This document shows, piece by piece, positions 26,865-36,757 of a DNA stretch of 64,000 nt. This DNA is from Mesorhizobium sp. AR02 (GTDB taxonomy: Bacteria > Pseudomonadota > Alphaproteobacteria > Rhizobiales > Rhizobiaceae): assembly GCF_024746835.1 (NCBI RefSeq), contig NZ_CP080531.1:4422001-4486000 (forward strand), read 5' to 3'. How positions within the stretch are numbered: position 1 is the stretch's first letter; every line of letters starts with the position of its first letter. The translations under genes and the position numbers were made by a program. The notes under the pieces are model-generated. The model saw only the letters and a list, made by a program, of their open reading frames with translations, made no database searches and was not told the DNA's origin.

Positions 26865-28657
26865 GGCGCGACCTTCATCGTGCGAAACACGCGAAGGGCA
26901 TAGTTGAGTTCGAAAGGCTCTATAATATCGAGCCGCGGCGCTTCGAAGCTATGGCTAAGGCTATGCAGTTGCATCTCATTGCGATGCTTTTTCCCGTCCG
27001 GATCTTGGAAATAGCTGATCGAGCGAGTGCCGTAGAGTAGCACCGAACGCGACACCAACGACATGAGGACCGACCTCTTTGCGCCCTCCTTGTGCACTCG
27101 ACGCATCAATCGTTCCTGCTTATGACTCTCGATCATCCGCTCGCGCTCCGACGGCCGCAATTCCTTGATCAGTCCCACTCGGCGAAGGCCCTCAAGATAG
27201 GAATCAAGCCGAGCTAGGAGACGTTCGATTGTTGGCAATGCGGGATCGGTGCTCACGGCCGCCTTTGCCTTCAGCCAGTCGGAAAGGGCGCCGGAGAAGT
27301 TGATAAGCAGTGGCTCGAAGAGGATCTCTTCGATTGCCTGCCGTCCTTTGGCCGAGGCTGTTCGCACCAGCGATAGTGCGATCGAGGCTGCGGTGATCGG
27401 CTGCAAAAAAAGATAGCCGATTGCGCGATGCGCCAGGACGATAGTTTCATTTTCCGTAAGGCTGAGCGCGGCTGCATCGAACTCAAGGACCAGCGCGTCA
27501 CCATGATGGTCGCCGACGAGATTGCGCGCTGCCTCGCCGAGGTTGCGCTCAAAACTGAGCAACCATGTCGATATGATCTGCGCTAGGCGTTCATGATCCA
27601 GCTGTAGTAGACCATGCGCAAACCCATCAAGCTGTTCGAGCGAGCTTAGCTCTTCGTGCGCAGAAAGGATGGGCACAATCAGCGCAAGAGCCTCGTCTAC
27701 TCGCCCGTGCCTAAGCAGCGTAGCCGATGCATTGCCGAGATATTTGATCGTGCCTTTATTCACGATGCGAATTTTGTGCGCGATTTTCGTCAACGCAGCG
27801 ATGATCTCGGCCGGAAGTTCGTCGCCATGAAACACCAATGTTGAGACCGCGCGATGAATCGCCTGGTCGCCCACGCTCTCGGCGATCGCGTCGATCAGCC
27901 GGACCATTGCGAGGACTTCGGTGGGCGCCTTTCGTGCAATGTCGGCCGCAGCGGCAATAATTTGCCCGAGTAGATTGTCTTGGGCTCCAACTTTAGATGC
28001 GGCTTCTAGCGCTTTTAGCGAGCGCATTCGTTCCTCAGTTGTGACCGATGGAAGCGCTCCGATCGCCTTTGCTGCGCCCAATTGTGCGGGCAAATCTTGC
28101 CCGGCCAGAAATGTGATAGCTTGGTCCAGCGCAGCCTGCGGCTCCGTCTTGGCCAGTGCCACGAGCGCCAGAAAGACATAGGCTGCATCCTCGGGATCAG
28201 CGGGATCGATTGATGCAATCAGGACGCGTGCTCGGTCGTCGCTCTCCACCCATTTCCGGAAAGCGTCATTGGGCCAGCCGGAGGCCAAATCTTCGCCGCC
28301 ACGCGCAACCAGCGCCTTCACCGCTGCCAGCATTGCCGGAACCGTGTCCACCAACTCGGGGATGATCTCGGCAAAGACGTTTTGAACAAGAAAAAAATCT
28401 TTCTGCGAAATTGGCGAGGTCGCGATCATGCGGGCGGGCTCAAGGACGTCAATCGCGCCGGTATTGTGCAGTTCGACCAATGTTGCGCGAAACGACACTC
28501 CTGATTCGTCGCCTCGATGCTGACGCATCCGTTCGACGAACAGCTGTGGAAGTTCTCCCGCAGCATAATATGACAATATCTTGTCGCCAAACGCCAAATA
28601 CTTCGATCCTTCGGTCAGAATCGGCTCCTTTTTCATTCCTATGTATATTGCATGCAT
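26861..28657 (-). CDS. unrecognised helical-repeat protein coupled to the nuclease-like gene
   Basis: A 598-aa protein, mostly amphipathic helices in tandem (AALDQAITFLAGQDLPAQLGAAKAIGALP and similar), like an alpha-solenoid scaffold of HEAT/TPR type, but no family can be named. It has no membrane segment or nucleotide-binding motif. A basic segment at about 510-545 (SERERMIESHKQERLMRRVHKEGAKR) could bind nucleic acid. An ATG seven codons inside (28636) is an alternative start. It is first in a two-gene leftward operon divergent from the SIR2-SMC operon and shares its control region. Confidence 0.6.
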   Translation of the reverse strand: MHAIYIGMKKEPILTEGSKYLAFGDKILSYYAAGELPQLFVERMRQHRGDESGVSFRATLVELHNTGAIDVLEPARMIATSPISQKDFFLVQNVFAEIIPELVDTVPAMLAAVKALVARGGEDLASGWPNDAFRKWVESDDRARVLIASIDPADPEDAAYVFLALVALAKTEPQAALDQAITFLAGQDLPAQLGAAKAIGALPSVTTEERMRSLKALEAASKVGAQDNLLGQIIAAAADIARKAPTEVLAMVRLIDAIAESVGDQAIHRAVSTLVFHGDELPAEIIAALTKIAHKIRIVNKGTIKYLGNASATLLRHGRVDEALALIVPILSAHEELSSLEQLDGFAHGLLQLDHERLAQIISTWLLSFERNLGEAARNLVGDHHGDALVLEFDAAALSLTENETIVLAHRAIGYLFLQPITAASIALSLVRTASAKGRQAIEEILFEPLLINFSGALSDWLKAKAAVSTDPALPTIERLLARLDSYLEGLRRVGLIKELRPSERERMIESHKQERLMRRVHKEGAKRSVLMSLVSRSVLLYGTRSISYFQDPDGKKHRNEMQLHSLSHSFEAPRLDIIEPFELNYALRVFRTMKVAP

Positions 28658-28865
28658 TTGGCACTTTCACCCGTCGGCGAAAGTTTTCCCCGACTAAGCA
28701 AATCAGGCGCATCGTCAATGGCTAACTTCCGGTGCGGAACAGACGCCGACGTTGTAGGCTGTAGTTTAAACAGACAACCCGGGATCGGCTTTGAAGATTT
28801 GCGCACGAGACGCTATTCTTGTACGCAGCGTTGCATCGGCACGTGAATCGGAAACCGACGTGGTG
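28658..28865. promoter_or_regulatory. shared control region of two divergent defence-type operons
   Basis: 208 bases between the start of the leftward helical-repeat gene and the chosen ATG of the SIR2-like gene. It is AT-richer than the surroundings near 28620-28660 and must carry promoters for both operons. No clear operator palindrome is visible. Confidence 0.45.
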
Positions 28866-30581
28866 ATGCAACGGTATAAAGGGGGGCGATTGCCAGCAGC
28901 TTGGGAAATTAGCGTCGCCGAGACCATCGCGTTGCTCGAGGCAGACTTTCCAGGAATGGCCGGCGCGGTAGCGCGCGGCAGATACGCGTTGTGGCTTGGC
29001 TCAGGTATTTCACTCGATCGTGTTGTTGGCGTTCCTGCCGTCATTGGTCGTGTGATCGAGTATCTGCGGTCACGCATGGACGCCGGAAATCCGACATGTC
29101 GATACAAGGTTGCGCTCGATCAGGTCCTCGCAAACCTCTCACCGCCAGAGCGGGAGAGGTTGCACCTTGATTTGCCGATTGACGACTGGCCAGAGGCGGA
29201 TCGGCGTGCGGTCACGTCGCGCTTGGCCGGTTTCTACGCCGAGGTATTGGAAACGCCGCTGGAAGGGGAACCGGATCCTGACTTTCTGCTCTGGACCGCA
29301 GTCGATGTGCCGGGCAGCTTTACCGGTGACGATCCGGACGTCGAACATCTCTGTGTCGTGATGCTGACGCTTGAGGGAGCCTTCCGCGATATTACCTCGG
29401 CGAACTGGGATTACCTGATCGAGGCTGCTGAGAACAAGTTGATAGGCGCGGTTGGCACCAAGATCGACGTTTGCATTAGAGCGCCCGATTTCCAGAACGC
29501 GAGCGGCCGCGCGAAGCTTCTTAAATATCATGGTTGCGCGGTTCGAGCGGTTGCTAATTCTGCCGTCTACCGGCCGCTGTTGATCGCGCGTACCCCTCAG
29601 ATCACACAATATGGGGTCAACGCTGCCTACGCGGTTATGCGCGACCATCTGACAGCCCTGGTGCAGCAACGCCGCACGCTCATGATCGGCTTCTCGGCGC
29701 AGGACACCGATGTTCAGCATATATTCGTCCATGGCGCCAACGGGAGCGGTTGGGAATGGAATGCGGCGCCGACTGCTTTCCTCTTTGCCGAGGACGCCCT
29801 TTCGGGCGGTCAGCGCGGCATCTTGGCTAGTGCCTACGGGGAACAATATGCTCCACATAGGCCCGCCATCGAAGAGTCTGCAAGAATCCGCGCCTTCGCC
29901 AAACCATTGCTACTCGCGCTCCTCCTTACGGTTCTCGAACTTAAGGCCGCTGCGCTGGCGGACCTAGGACTGCCAGCAGCATGGAATGCTGCCGAGCGGA
30001 ACACGGTCAAGATTGGCCTACGTCACATTCGCGATGCCGCGGCAATGGCTGCTGACCCGGAACGACTCAAGTTCACTCACAGTCTGATCGCAACCATGAT
30101 GCTGGGGCTCGATCTCTTTCATCACGGCAAATCCGACAGCGGCCGCTATATTCCCTTGTCGTCGGATCCCATCCAGCAAATCGCCGATGTGCCAGAAACC
30201 ACGGGCCTTCGACAGGCAGCCATTGCGTTTGCACTCCTCGGCAAAGGCGCTGCCGACGGTGACTGGTCAATCTCCGCTGGTACGGCTATGACCACACCGA
30301 TCAACCTACAGCAGGGCTCGCGCGTCACACGCGTATTTGTCGCGGCCAATGACGATGTGGCCGGAAAAATGATACAAGCTGGGCACGTTGATCCCGACGC
30401 GGATGACACTGTCCTACTGCTGAGTACTTCACCCAAGGCAAGGAGGGCTCGATCGTCGTCGGGACCCATGGGAAGGACTGGCAAGATCGGACTGCGTGAG
30501 GTCTGCTTAACCTCGATGATCGACACGGCAACGGATGCACTCGACCTAATCGGCGCATTCAAGCGGAGCACGAGCCTGTGA
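28866..30581 (+). CDS. SIR2-like NADase effector, Lamassu-type (LmuA position)
   Basis: 571 aa from MQRYKGGRLPAAWE; upstream in-frame codons are TTG/GTG only. SIR2-like signatures are in order: ALWLGSGIS (about 42-49, the GAGxS loop), ITSANWD (176-182, the TxNxD motif), KYHG with the catalytic histidine near 222, and IGFSAQDTD (about 274-282). SIR2-like domains in bacterial defence degrade NAD+ and stop phage growth. The C-terminal 290 residues have no known motif. It is the first gene of a coupled three-gene operon with a small middle protein and a Rad50-like ATPase, the standard Lamassu order effector-middle-ATPase. The NADase role is inferred from the family. Confidence 0.82.
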   Translation: MQRYKGGRLPAAWEISVAETIALLEADFPGMAGAVARGRYALWLGSGISLDRVVGVPAVIGRVIEYLRSRMDAGNPTCRYKVALDQVLANLSPPERERLHLDLPIDDWPEADRRAVTSRLAGFYAEVLETPLEGEPDPDFLLWTAVDVPGSFTGDDPDVEHLCVVMLTLEGAFRDITSANWDYLIEAAENKLIGAVGTKIDVCIRAPDFQNASGRAKLLKYHGCAVRAVANSAVYRPLLIARTPQITQYGVNAAYAVMRDHLTALVQQRRTLMIGFSAQDTDVQHIFVHGANGSGWEWNAAPTAFLFAEDALSGGQRGILASAYGEQYAPHRPAIEESARIRAFAKPLLLALLLTVLELKAAALADLGLPAAWNAAERNTVKIGLRHIRDAAAMAADPERLKFTHSLIATMMLGLDLFHHGKSDSGRYIPLSSDPIQQIADVPETTGLRQAAIAFALLGKGAADGDWSISAGTAMTTPINLQQGSRVTRVFVAANDDVAGKMIQAGHVDPDADDTVLLLSTSPKARRARSSSGPMGRTGKIGLREVCLTSMIDTATDALDLIGAFKRSTSL

Positions 30582-31129
30582 CCCCACTTGAGCGTGCGAT
30601 CGCCCTGTTGAAAGATAACGGTTATCGGACGGTCAAGCAGCCTTTTGGGATTGGTAGCGCGACATATAGCTTCGATGCCGTTCTAACCGCCGAGCAGTCG
30701 CTCGACCTTGTACTGCTGCAAGATACGACGCTTGGTTCGGGGGAGCGCATGCGACGCGAGGTGCTTGCCTTTGGCCGCTCGCTCGACGTACTCGGGTCTC
30801 GCAGAACATTGACCCTGGTCCTTGTCGGACAGCCTCTCGAGGCCGCAACATTACTATCACTGTCGCAGGTATGCCGTATTCTTCCGGTTGGCCCCCTAGA
30901 GGTCGGCGATGCGCGGTTACGCGATTGCTTGGCCGTATTACTTCCACTTGAACTGCCCGATGCTACGATCATGCAAGGTGACTGGAGCAGCGAAGTTCGT
31001 CGCCGCCTTTCTGCGGAAGAAGCACGCGCGGCGACCAGCTACCTATTGGCTGCGGAACAAGGTGAGGCCGGCATACGCTTGGAACTGCGCAGGCGGGTTG
31101 ATCGTGCCCTATCGGAAGTCCTGCCATGA
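30578..31129 (+). CDS. ABC-three-component middle protein, LmuC-like
   Basis: 183 aa, overlapping the preceding stop by four bases (GTGA) and the next start by four (ATGA). The sequence is a compact alpha/beta protein (SFDAVLTAEQSLDLVLLQDT; RTLTLVLVGQPLEAATLLSLSQVCRILPVGPLE). I recognise no catalytic motif. Size and position between effector and SMC-like ATPase match the middle component of ABC-3C/Lamassu systems, a subunit proposed to couple ATPase and effector. The call rests mainly on context. Confidence 0.65.
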   Translation: MTPLERAIALLKDNGYRTVKQPFGIGSATYSFDAVLTAEQSLDLVLLQDTTLGSGERMRREVLAFGRSLDVLGSRRTLTLVLVGQPLEAATLLSLSQVCRILPVGPLEVGDARLRDCLAVLLPLELPDATIMQGDWSSEVRRRLSAEEARAATSYLLAAEQGEAGIRLELRRRVDRALSEVLP

Positions 31130-33540
31130 CCTACCAGCTAACCGAGCTCGTCGTCACCAACTTTCGAAGCATCAAGGGAACGCTAACTATCCCGCTTGAT
31201 GCTCCGATCGTTCTGGTTCACGGCCCGAATGGCGTCGGTAAGACCAGCATCGCAACCGCGATCGAACTCGCCCTGACGGGCGACGTTGGGGGCCTGAGGC
31301 GGTCCGACGAGAATGTTCAGAACCATCTCGTGAATCGTGATGCGTTGGAGGCTTCCATCGTGTTGCGGATGACCGGCGGCCCCAAGTCGGAGACGAACAT
31401 ATCGGTCCGCGACGGGGTGGTCCGCGGGACGCCTATTCTTGACGAAGACAGCCGGATCTTTTTCACCGACCGCTGCTACTTGTCTCAATCAACGCTGGGG
31501 CGGCTGCTGGATATCTATCAAGCGCCCACCTCACGCGATCCGTCCAACACGCCATTGACGAGTTTCGTGAAGAAATTGCTGGGACTCGACCAGCTCGAAG
31601 CACTGATCGACGGAGTGTATCCGGCCGGCCACAAGGCTCGGATGTCCAAGCTGAGCGCTGATTTCGATCGCGCCGATCAGCTTGAAGGGCGATTGCAGGG
31701 CGAACAGCGTGAGCTCGACGCGCTGGAGCGCAGCCAAAACGCTGAGGCTGCCCGGTTGAACGCGGAGCTCGAGCAGTTGCGTAAGGCACTTGACTTGCCC
31801 GAAGATCTGTCCGCTGCCGTTGCAATGCTCGCCAAAGGCGAGGATCCCGAACTCGTCGCGCGCCACGAAGCGCGCGTGAGCGGGGTTATGTCGCTTCAGT
31901 TCCAATGGTCGTCCTATACGTCGAAGGAAGCGCAAGAGGATCGTGCATCCCTTGAAAATGAAGAGGCTGATGCCGCACGGGCTCTGGAAAATTATAGTGC
32001 TGGGCCGGGCCGCCGGCTTGCGACCTCCATTGCCAGTATTAGGCCAATCTTTCCTGATTCGGCCGACCCCGAGCGGACCGATCCGGAAGAGGCACGCATT
32101 GGTGCGATCAGATTGGTCGATCGCGAAATCGCGCGGGTTGACGGGCTGTTGTCATCAGCTGCTGCCGCAAGTAGGTCAATCAGCGCCAGGGACCAGTCGA
32201 TCAATCAGCAGCAGGCCCGGCTGCAGCTGTTGAACGGTCAGATCGCTGATATCGCTGGTGATTCAGCGGGCCTTGGTCAGGCGCTGGCAGCGTTGCTGCC
32301 ACATGTCACCGATGATGTGTGTCCGGTCTGCGATCGAGACTTTAACGAGGTATCCGATATCAGTTTGCGCACCCACTTGTCACAGGAAGTGGCCCGGTTG
32401 ATTGGACAGTCCGAGAAGCTCAATTCCCTCGTTGCGGAACGCCAGCAGGTCCAGACGCAGCTTGCAGAGTTCGAGCGAAGCCGCAGCACTGAATCCGCGC
32501 GCGTGATCACGCCTGTGGATGCAACCACATACCAGGAACGTTTGGCGACGCTGCGCACTGCCAAGGGCGAGCTCGAAGCCCTTGCAGCGGAGACCCTTGA
32601 AGGAACTAGGATCCGCAACCGTCACTCGACTGCCGCAAGCAAGGTCGCTCAATTGCGCTTGCGCGATTCGACAAGTTTGGAAATTCGGAATTCGTTGTCG
32701 ACGTTGGCGGAAACCATTGCCGAGCCGCCGATCGCCGAGGCCGAAACAACGCAGAATGCCCTCTCTAGACTTATCTCGGCAACCGAGACCGCACTCAAGG
32801 CGGCAATCGCACAGCATACTGATCGCAAAGCCGCAGCGAATACACTCGCGCGTCTGCTAGCACTTGCCGCGGAAAAGGCGGAGCGAGATGCCCAAACTGC
32901 CGTACGAACTCAGAGATTGGCTCAACTGACTGCCGCACAGCGCGGGGTGAAGCGCGAACGAGATCTCGCGAACAACCTCGGCCGCGCAGCGAGCGAAGCA
33001 AGGAGTGCGATCGTCGGTCGGGTCTTCAATGAGCGGCTAAATGCGATTTGGCGTGATCTGTTCGTTCGACTCGCACCCAACGAACCGTTTGTGCCAGCCT
33101 TTGTGCTCCCTTCATCGGGCGCGAAGATCGTCAACGCCATCCTAGAAACAGTGCACCGGGATGGTGGCAGCTATGGTCGGCCAGGCGCAATGCTGAGCGC
33201 TGGAAATCTCAACACAGCGGCGCTAACGCTATTCCTGGCCCTGCATCTGTCCGTGAAGCCAGAGCTACCTTGGCTGCTCCTTGACGACCCGGTCCAATCG
33301 ATGGACGAACTCCACGTCGCTCAGTTCGCGGCTTTGCTGCGCACGCTCGCAAAGAGTGAAAAACGGCAGCTCATTATCGCTGTTCACGAGCGTCCACTGT
33401 TCGAATATCTATCGCTAGAACTAAGCCCTGCGTTCGTGGGCGACAAATTGATCACTGTAGAGCTTAGCAAGTCGACTGAAGGATCGACGCTGTACCGAAC
33501 AAATGTTGTAGGTTTCGAACCCGATCGACTGGTCGCATAA
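31126..33540 (+). CDS. Rad50/SMC-like ATPase, Lamassu-type (LmuB position)
   Basis: 804 aa. Walker A GPNGVGKT at 33-40, a coiled coil of about 170-640 broken by a zinc hook CPVC at 399-402, the ABC signature LSAGN at 690-694 and Walker B LLLDDPVQSMD at 717-727. Hook and heads are characteristic of Rad50-type DNA-end binding dimers. In Lamassu such a protein is thought to sense invading DNA and release the effector. It is the third gene of the SIR2 operon, with its ATG overlapping the preceding stop. The length is normal for LmuB-type proteins, which are shorter than SbcC. Confidence 0.88.
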   Translation: MTYQLTELVVTNFRSIKGTLTIPLDAPIVLVHGPNGVGKTSIATAIELALTGDVGGLRRSDENVQNHLVNRDALEASIVLRMTGGPKSETNISVRDGVVRGTPILDEDSRIFFTDRCYLSQSTLGRLLDIYQAPTSRDPSNTPLTSFVKKLLGLDQLEALIDGVYPAGHKARMSKLSADFDRADQLEGRLQGEQRELDALERSQNAEAARLNAELEQLRKALDLPEDLSAAVAMLAKGEDPELVARHEARVSGVMSLQFQWSSYTSKEAQEDRASLENEEADAARALENYSAGPGRRLATSIASIRPIFPDSADPERTDPEEARIGAIRLVDREIARVDGLLSSAAAASRSISARDQSINQQQARLQLLNGQIADIAGDSAGLGQALAALLPHVTDDVCPVCDRDFNEVSDISLRTHLSQEVARLIGQSEKLNSLVAERQQVQTQLAEFERSRSTESARVITPVDATTYQERLATLRTAKGELEALAAETLEGTRIRNRHSTAASKVAQLRLRDSTSLEIRNSLSTLAETIAEPPIAEAETTQNALSRLISATETALKAAIAQHTDRKAAANTLARLLALAAEKAERDAQTAVRTQRLAQLTAAQRGVKRERDLANNLGRAASEARSAIVGRVFNERLNAIWRDLFVRLAPNEPFVPAFVLPSSGAKIVNAILETVHRDGGSYGRPGAMLSAGNLNTAALTLFLALHLSVKPELPWLLLDDPVQSMDELHVAQFAALLRTLAKSEKRQLIIAVHERPLFEYLSLELSPAFVGDKLITVELSKSTEGSTLYRTNVVGFEPDRLVA

Positions 33541-34039
33541 CAAGACGGTGTTAGATTTTAGGCACATCGAAGCAGCTTTTGTCGCCGAATGCGACAGGCA
33601 GAATGGCAACGGTTCTCCGCGCTTCCTTGGTAACGATTTGCCTCGGAACAATTGCGGCAATCGAAGGCCACCACTAGACCGATGCCCACATCTCACCCAT
33701 CTCGCTCAAAGCTGCCGGGCCGCTTTCGGCCCAAAGCCGCTAAAATCCTGTCGCTGGAAAATCCGCCTTAGACCCTTGCTGAACGACACACCTTTCGTTG
33801 GCCGAAAGAAACGCAAAACCACGGTCAGGCACCGGGCCTTGATCTCATTGAAATTGCTGAAATCCATAGCTGGGGATTGAAACAGGCAACTCCCCAGCTT
33901 CGGAGAATGTTGGCCAATTCGGAGAGCAATTCGCAACACATTGGCGAGTGTCGATCCCCGGCTTTTGCCTACAAACCGCGCGGAGACTGGCCTTCAATGA
34001 CGCAGTCTTCTCGACAGAGAATTGTTCGTTTGTGAGGAC
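33541..34039. other. island edge without recognisable genes
   Basis: About 500 bases between the ATPase gene and the tRNA. The open frames here are short, have no ribosome binding sites and match nothing I know. This stretch is where the attachment-site side of the island would end. I could not find a second copy of the tRNA 3' end in the window. Confidence 0.4.
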
Positions 34040-34116
34040 TGGTAGCGGGAGAGGGACTTGAACCCCCGACCCCAGGATTATGATTCCCGTGCTCTAACCA
34101 ACTGAGCTACCCCGCC
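34040..34116 (-). tRNA. tRNA-Met (CAT)
   Basis: 77 nt on the minus strand with CCA encoded. The acceptor stem GGCGGGG pairs with TCCCGCT, the D arm is present, the anticodon loop is ATCATAA with anticodon CAT, and the T arm is GGGGG-TTCAAGT-CCCTC. It has the sequence pattern of elongator tRNA-Met in rhizobia, though a CAT anticodon could in principle be lysidine-modified tRNA-Ile. Its 3' end faces the accessory island, the usual geometry for tRNA-integrated elements. Confidence 0.93.
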
Positions 34117-34356
34117 AGGGCGGCGAAAGGCCCGAAATCCGCCTCAAATCGAAAGGCATTTCGGGGCGTTCGCCAAGGTCGCGCGGATATAAGGTTGGGA
34201 GGGCGAGCCTGTCAAGCTTCGAAGCATTCCATATCGCCGCATATTCTCTTTGCCGAAAAAGCTTTGCCGCGTGGACATTTGGTTGCAACCGCCGGGGTTG
34301 AGTTCGAAGGGGCACGTCGCTATGTCTCGGCCACGAGTTTTTAGAGTTTGAAACAG

Positions 34357-35316
34357 ATGAAGCCGCGCATTGCAGTCCTCGGTTGCGGATACTGGGGCAG
34401 CAACCACATCCGCACCCTCAAGGCGCTCGGCGCGCTGCACGCGGTTTCCGACGCCAACCGGGCTCGTGCCGAAGGTTTTGCCAGCGAACAGGATTGCCTG
34501 GCGATCGAGCCCGACCAGCTGTTCGTGCGCGATGATATCGATGCCATCGTCATGGCCTTGCCGCCGCAGTTCCATGCCGACCTTGCCGTACGCGCCGCTG
34601 AAAACGGCAAGGACGTGCTGGTTGAAAAGCCGATCGCGCTGACCGTGCCGGATGCCGAGCGCGCGGTGCAGGCGGCCAAGGACAATGGCCGCGTCTTCAT
34701 GGTCGGCCATGTCCTGCGTTTCCATCCCGCTTTCGAGACGCTGAAGGGGCTGATCGACAAGGGCGAGCTCGGCGAGGTCCGCTATATCCACTCGCACCGG
34801 CTTGGCCTTGGCAAGTTCCACACCGAGAACGATGCGCTGTGGGATCTGGCGCCGCACGATCTGTCGATGATCCTGGCCATCACCGGCACCGAGCCGATCG
34901 AGGTGCGCGGCGAGGGTGCCGCGCTCCTCGACAACCTCAGCGATTTCGCGCATCTGCACATGCGCTTTCCCAACGGCCTGCGCAGCCATCTTTTCACCTC
35001 GCGGCTCAATCCCTATCGCGAGCGGCGGCTGACCGTGGTCGGCACCAAGGCGATGGCGGTGTTCGACGATGTCGAGCCGTGGGAGCGCAAGCTTGCCGTC
35101 TACCGCCACGCGGTCTGGCAGGACAGCGGCCAATGGGCGTTCACCACCAACGAGCCGTCCTATGTCGCGGTCGCGCAAGGGATGCCGCTGACGCGCGAGC
35201 TGGAGCATTTCATCCACTGCATCGAGACGCGCGCCGAACCGCGCACCAGCGGCGAGGAAGCGATCAGGGTGCTGCGCATCCTGACCGCGGGAACGGTCAC
35301 CCACACCAAATCCTGA
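34357..35316 (+). CDS. Gfo/Idh/MocA family oxidoreductase
   Basis: 319 aa from MKPRIAVLGCGYWG. The Rossmann NAD(P)-binding motif GCGYWGSNH is at the N terminus and the family signature EKPIALT at about 95-101, with the lysine expected in the active site. The C-terminal domain contains HDLSMI and the usual substrate-binding half. It likely oxidises or reduces a sugar or sugar-like substrate; members with GYWG at the start often act in UDP-sugar modification. An upstream TTG is less likely than the ATG. It is the first core gene after the tRNA. Confidence 0.88.
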   Translation: MKPRIAVLGCGYWGSNHIRTLKALGALHAVSDANRARAEGFASEQDCLAIEPDQLFVRDDIDAIVMALPPQFHADLAVRAAENGKDVLVEKPIALTVPDAERAVQAAKDNGRVFMVGHVLRFHPAFETLKGLIDKGELGEVRYIHSHRLGLGKFHTENDALWDLAPHDLSMILAITGTEPIEVRGEGAALLDNLSDFAHLHMRFPNGLRSHLFTSRLNPYRERRLTVVGTKAMAVFDDVEPWERKLAVYRHAVWQDSGQWAFTTNEPSYVAVAQGMPLTRELEHFIHCIETRAEPRTSGEEAIRVLRILTAGTVTHTKS

Positions 35317-35361
35317 AGGAAGGCCGCGCCGCACTCCTGGCGCGACAGGGCAGGCGGGCGC

Positions 35362-36552
35362 CTATTCTGCGGGAACCTGTGCCGGCCTTGCCGCGAGCTT
35401 CGTCAGCATGGCCTCGGCTTCTGCGCCGCGCTCGGAGCGCTCGATGAAGCCGCCGCCGAAGATTCGGGCCTCGTTGCCGTCGTCTGAATAGAGCACGCAG
35501 GCCTGTCCGGGCGCGATACCGGACTCGCCATCGGCCAGTTCGACCGAAGTCACGCCTGCCGCGTGGCGCAGCACTGCCGGACGCGGCGGCCGGGTCGAGC
35601 GGACCTTGGCGAACAGTTCGAGGCCGCCTTCGGGAATATCGGCGAGCGGCCCGTCGCCAAGCCAGTTCATGTTGCGCAGATAGATCTTGTGCGTCTCCAG
35701 CGCCTCGCGCGGGCCGACCACGACACGGGCCCGTTCGGCGTCGAGATGGACGACGTAGAGCGGCTCACCGGAGGCGATGCCGATGCCGCGGCGCTGGCCG
35801 ATCGTGTAGCGCAATATGCCCTCATGGCGGCCGAGCACGCGGCCATCGATGTGGACGATGTCGCCCGGATTGGCGGCGGTCGGCTTCAGCTTGGCGATGA
35901 TGTCGGAATATTTGCCCTGCGGCACGAAGCAGATATCCTGGCTGTCCTGCTTGGCGGCCACCGTCAGCCCCATCTCCTCGGCAATGGCGCGAACCTGCGG
36001 CTTCGACAGGCCGCCCAAGGGAAAGCGCAGATAGTCGATCTGCGCCTGCGTGGTGGCGAACAGGAAATAGCTCTGGTCGCGGTCGGCATCGACCGGCCGG
36101 TAGAGCGCGCGGTGGGCGCCGTTGGCGCCGGAACGGATATAGTGGCCGGTGGCGAGCGCGTCGGCGCCGAGCTCCTTGGCGGTGGCCAAAAGGTCGGCGA
36201 ACTTAACCGTCTGGTTGCAGGAGACGCAAGGGATAGGGGTCTCGCCGGCGACATAGCTCTCGGCGAAGGGATCGATGACCGCCTTGCGGAAGCGCTCCTC
36301 GTAGTCGAGCACATAGTGGGGAATGCCCAGCGTCTCGGAGACGCGGCGGGCATCGTCGATGTCCTGTCCGGCACAGCATGAACCGGCCCGGTGTGTTGCC
36401 GCGCCGTGATCGTAAAGCTGCAAGGTGACGCCGACGACATCATAGCCTTCGCGCTTCAACAGGCCGGCGACCACGGACGAATCCACGCCGCCCGACATGG
36501 CGACGACAATGCGGGTGTTTTCGGGACGTCCGGGAAGGTCGAGAGTGTTCAT
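35362..36552 (-). CDS. mnmA: tRNA-specific 2-thiouridylase MnmA
   Basis: 396 aa from [14 protein letters not shown]; the frame extends further upstream without conserved sequence. MnmA puts sulfur on uridine 34 of tRNA-Lys, -Glu and -Gln. The PP-loop SGGVDSS is at 20-26, the catalytic cysteine in [11 protein letters not shown] (about C112) and the second catalytic cysteine in [10 protein letters not shown] (about C208). These define the family, and the C-terminal beta barrel is complete. It stands in the conserved neighbourhood upstream of sciP. Confidence 0.95.
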   Translation of the reverse strand: MNTLDLPGRPENTRIVVAMSGGVDSSVVAGLLKREGYDVVGVTLQLYDHGAATHRAGSCCAGQDIDDARRVSETLGIPHYVLDYEERFRKAVIDPFAESYVAGETPIPCVSCNQTVKFADLLATAKELGADALATGHYIRSGANGAHRALYRPVDADRDQSYFLFATTQAQIDYLRFPLGGLSKPQVRAIAEEMGLTVAAKQDSQDICFVPQGKYSDIIAKLKPTAANPGDIVHIDGRVLGRHEGILRYTIGQRRGIGIASGEPLYVVHLDAERARVVVGPREALETHKIYLRNMNWLGDGPLADIPEGGLELFAKVRSTRPPRPAVLRHAAGVTSVELADGESGIAPGQACVLYSDDGNEARIFGGGFIERSERGAEAEAMLTKLAARPAQVPAE

Positions 36553-36757
36553 GATGCTTTCATTCTGCGCGGCATCTGAATGCCAATGTCGAGAATATAG
36601 GTCAAGCTTTCCGGCGACGCCAGCTTGCAAGGCGATTCCCGGATTGCCGGCAGTCCGCGATCGGTCGGATTTTTCCCAGCCGATTCAAGGCTTCCAGCCG
36701 GATGTTTCAAATGCCTGCGAAAAGACTAACGCGCCGTTCACGATCCTTACCTAGTCA

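Noticed and set aside
33548..33880. 110-codon ORF near the tRNA
   Set aside because: No ribosome binding site, unusual composition, no recognisable motif; treated as non-coding.
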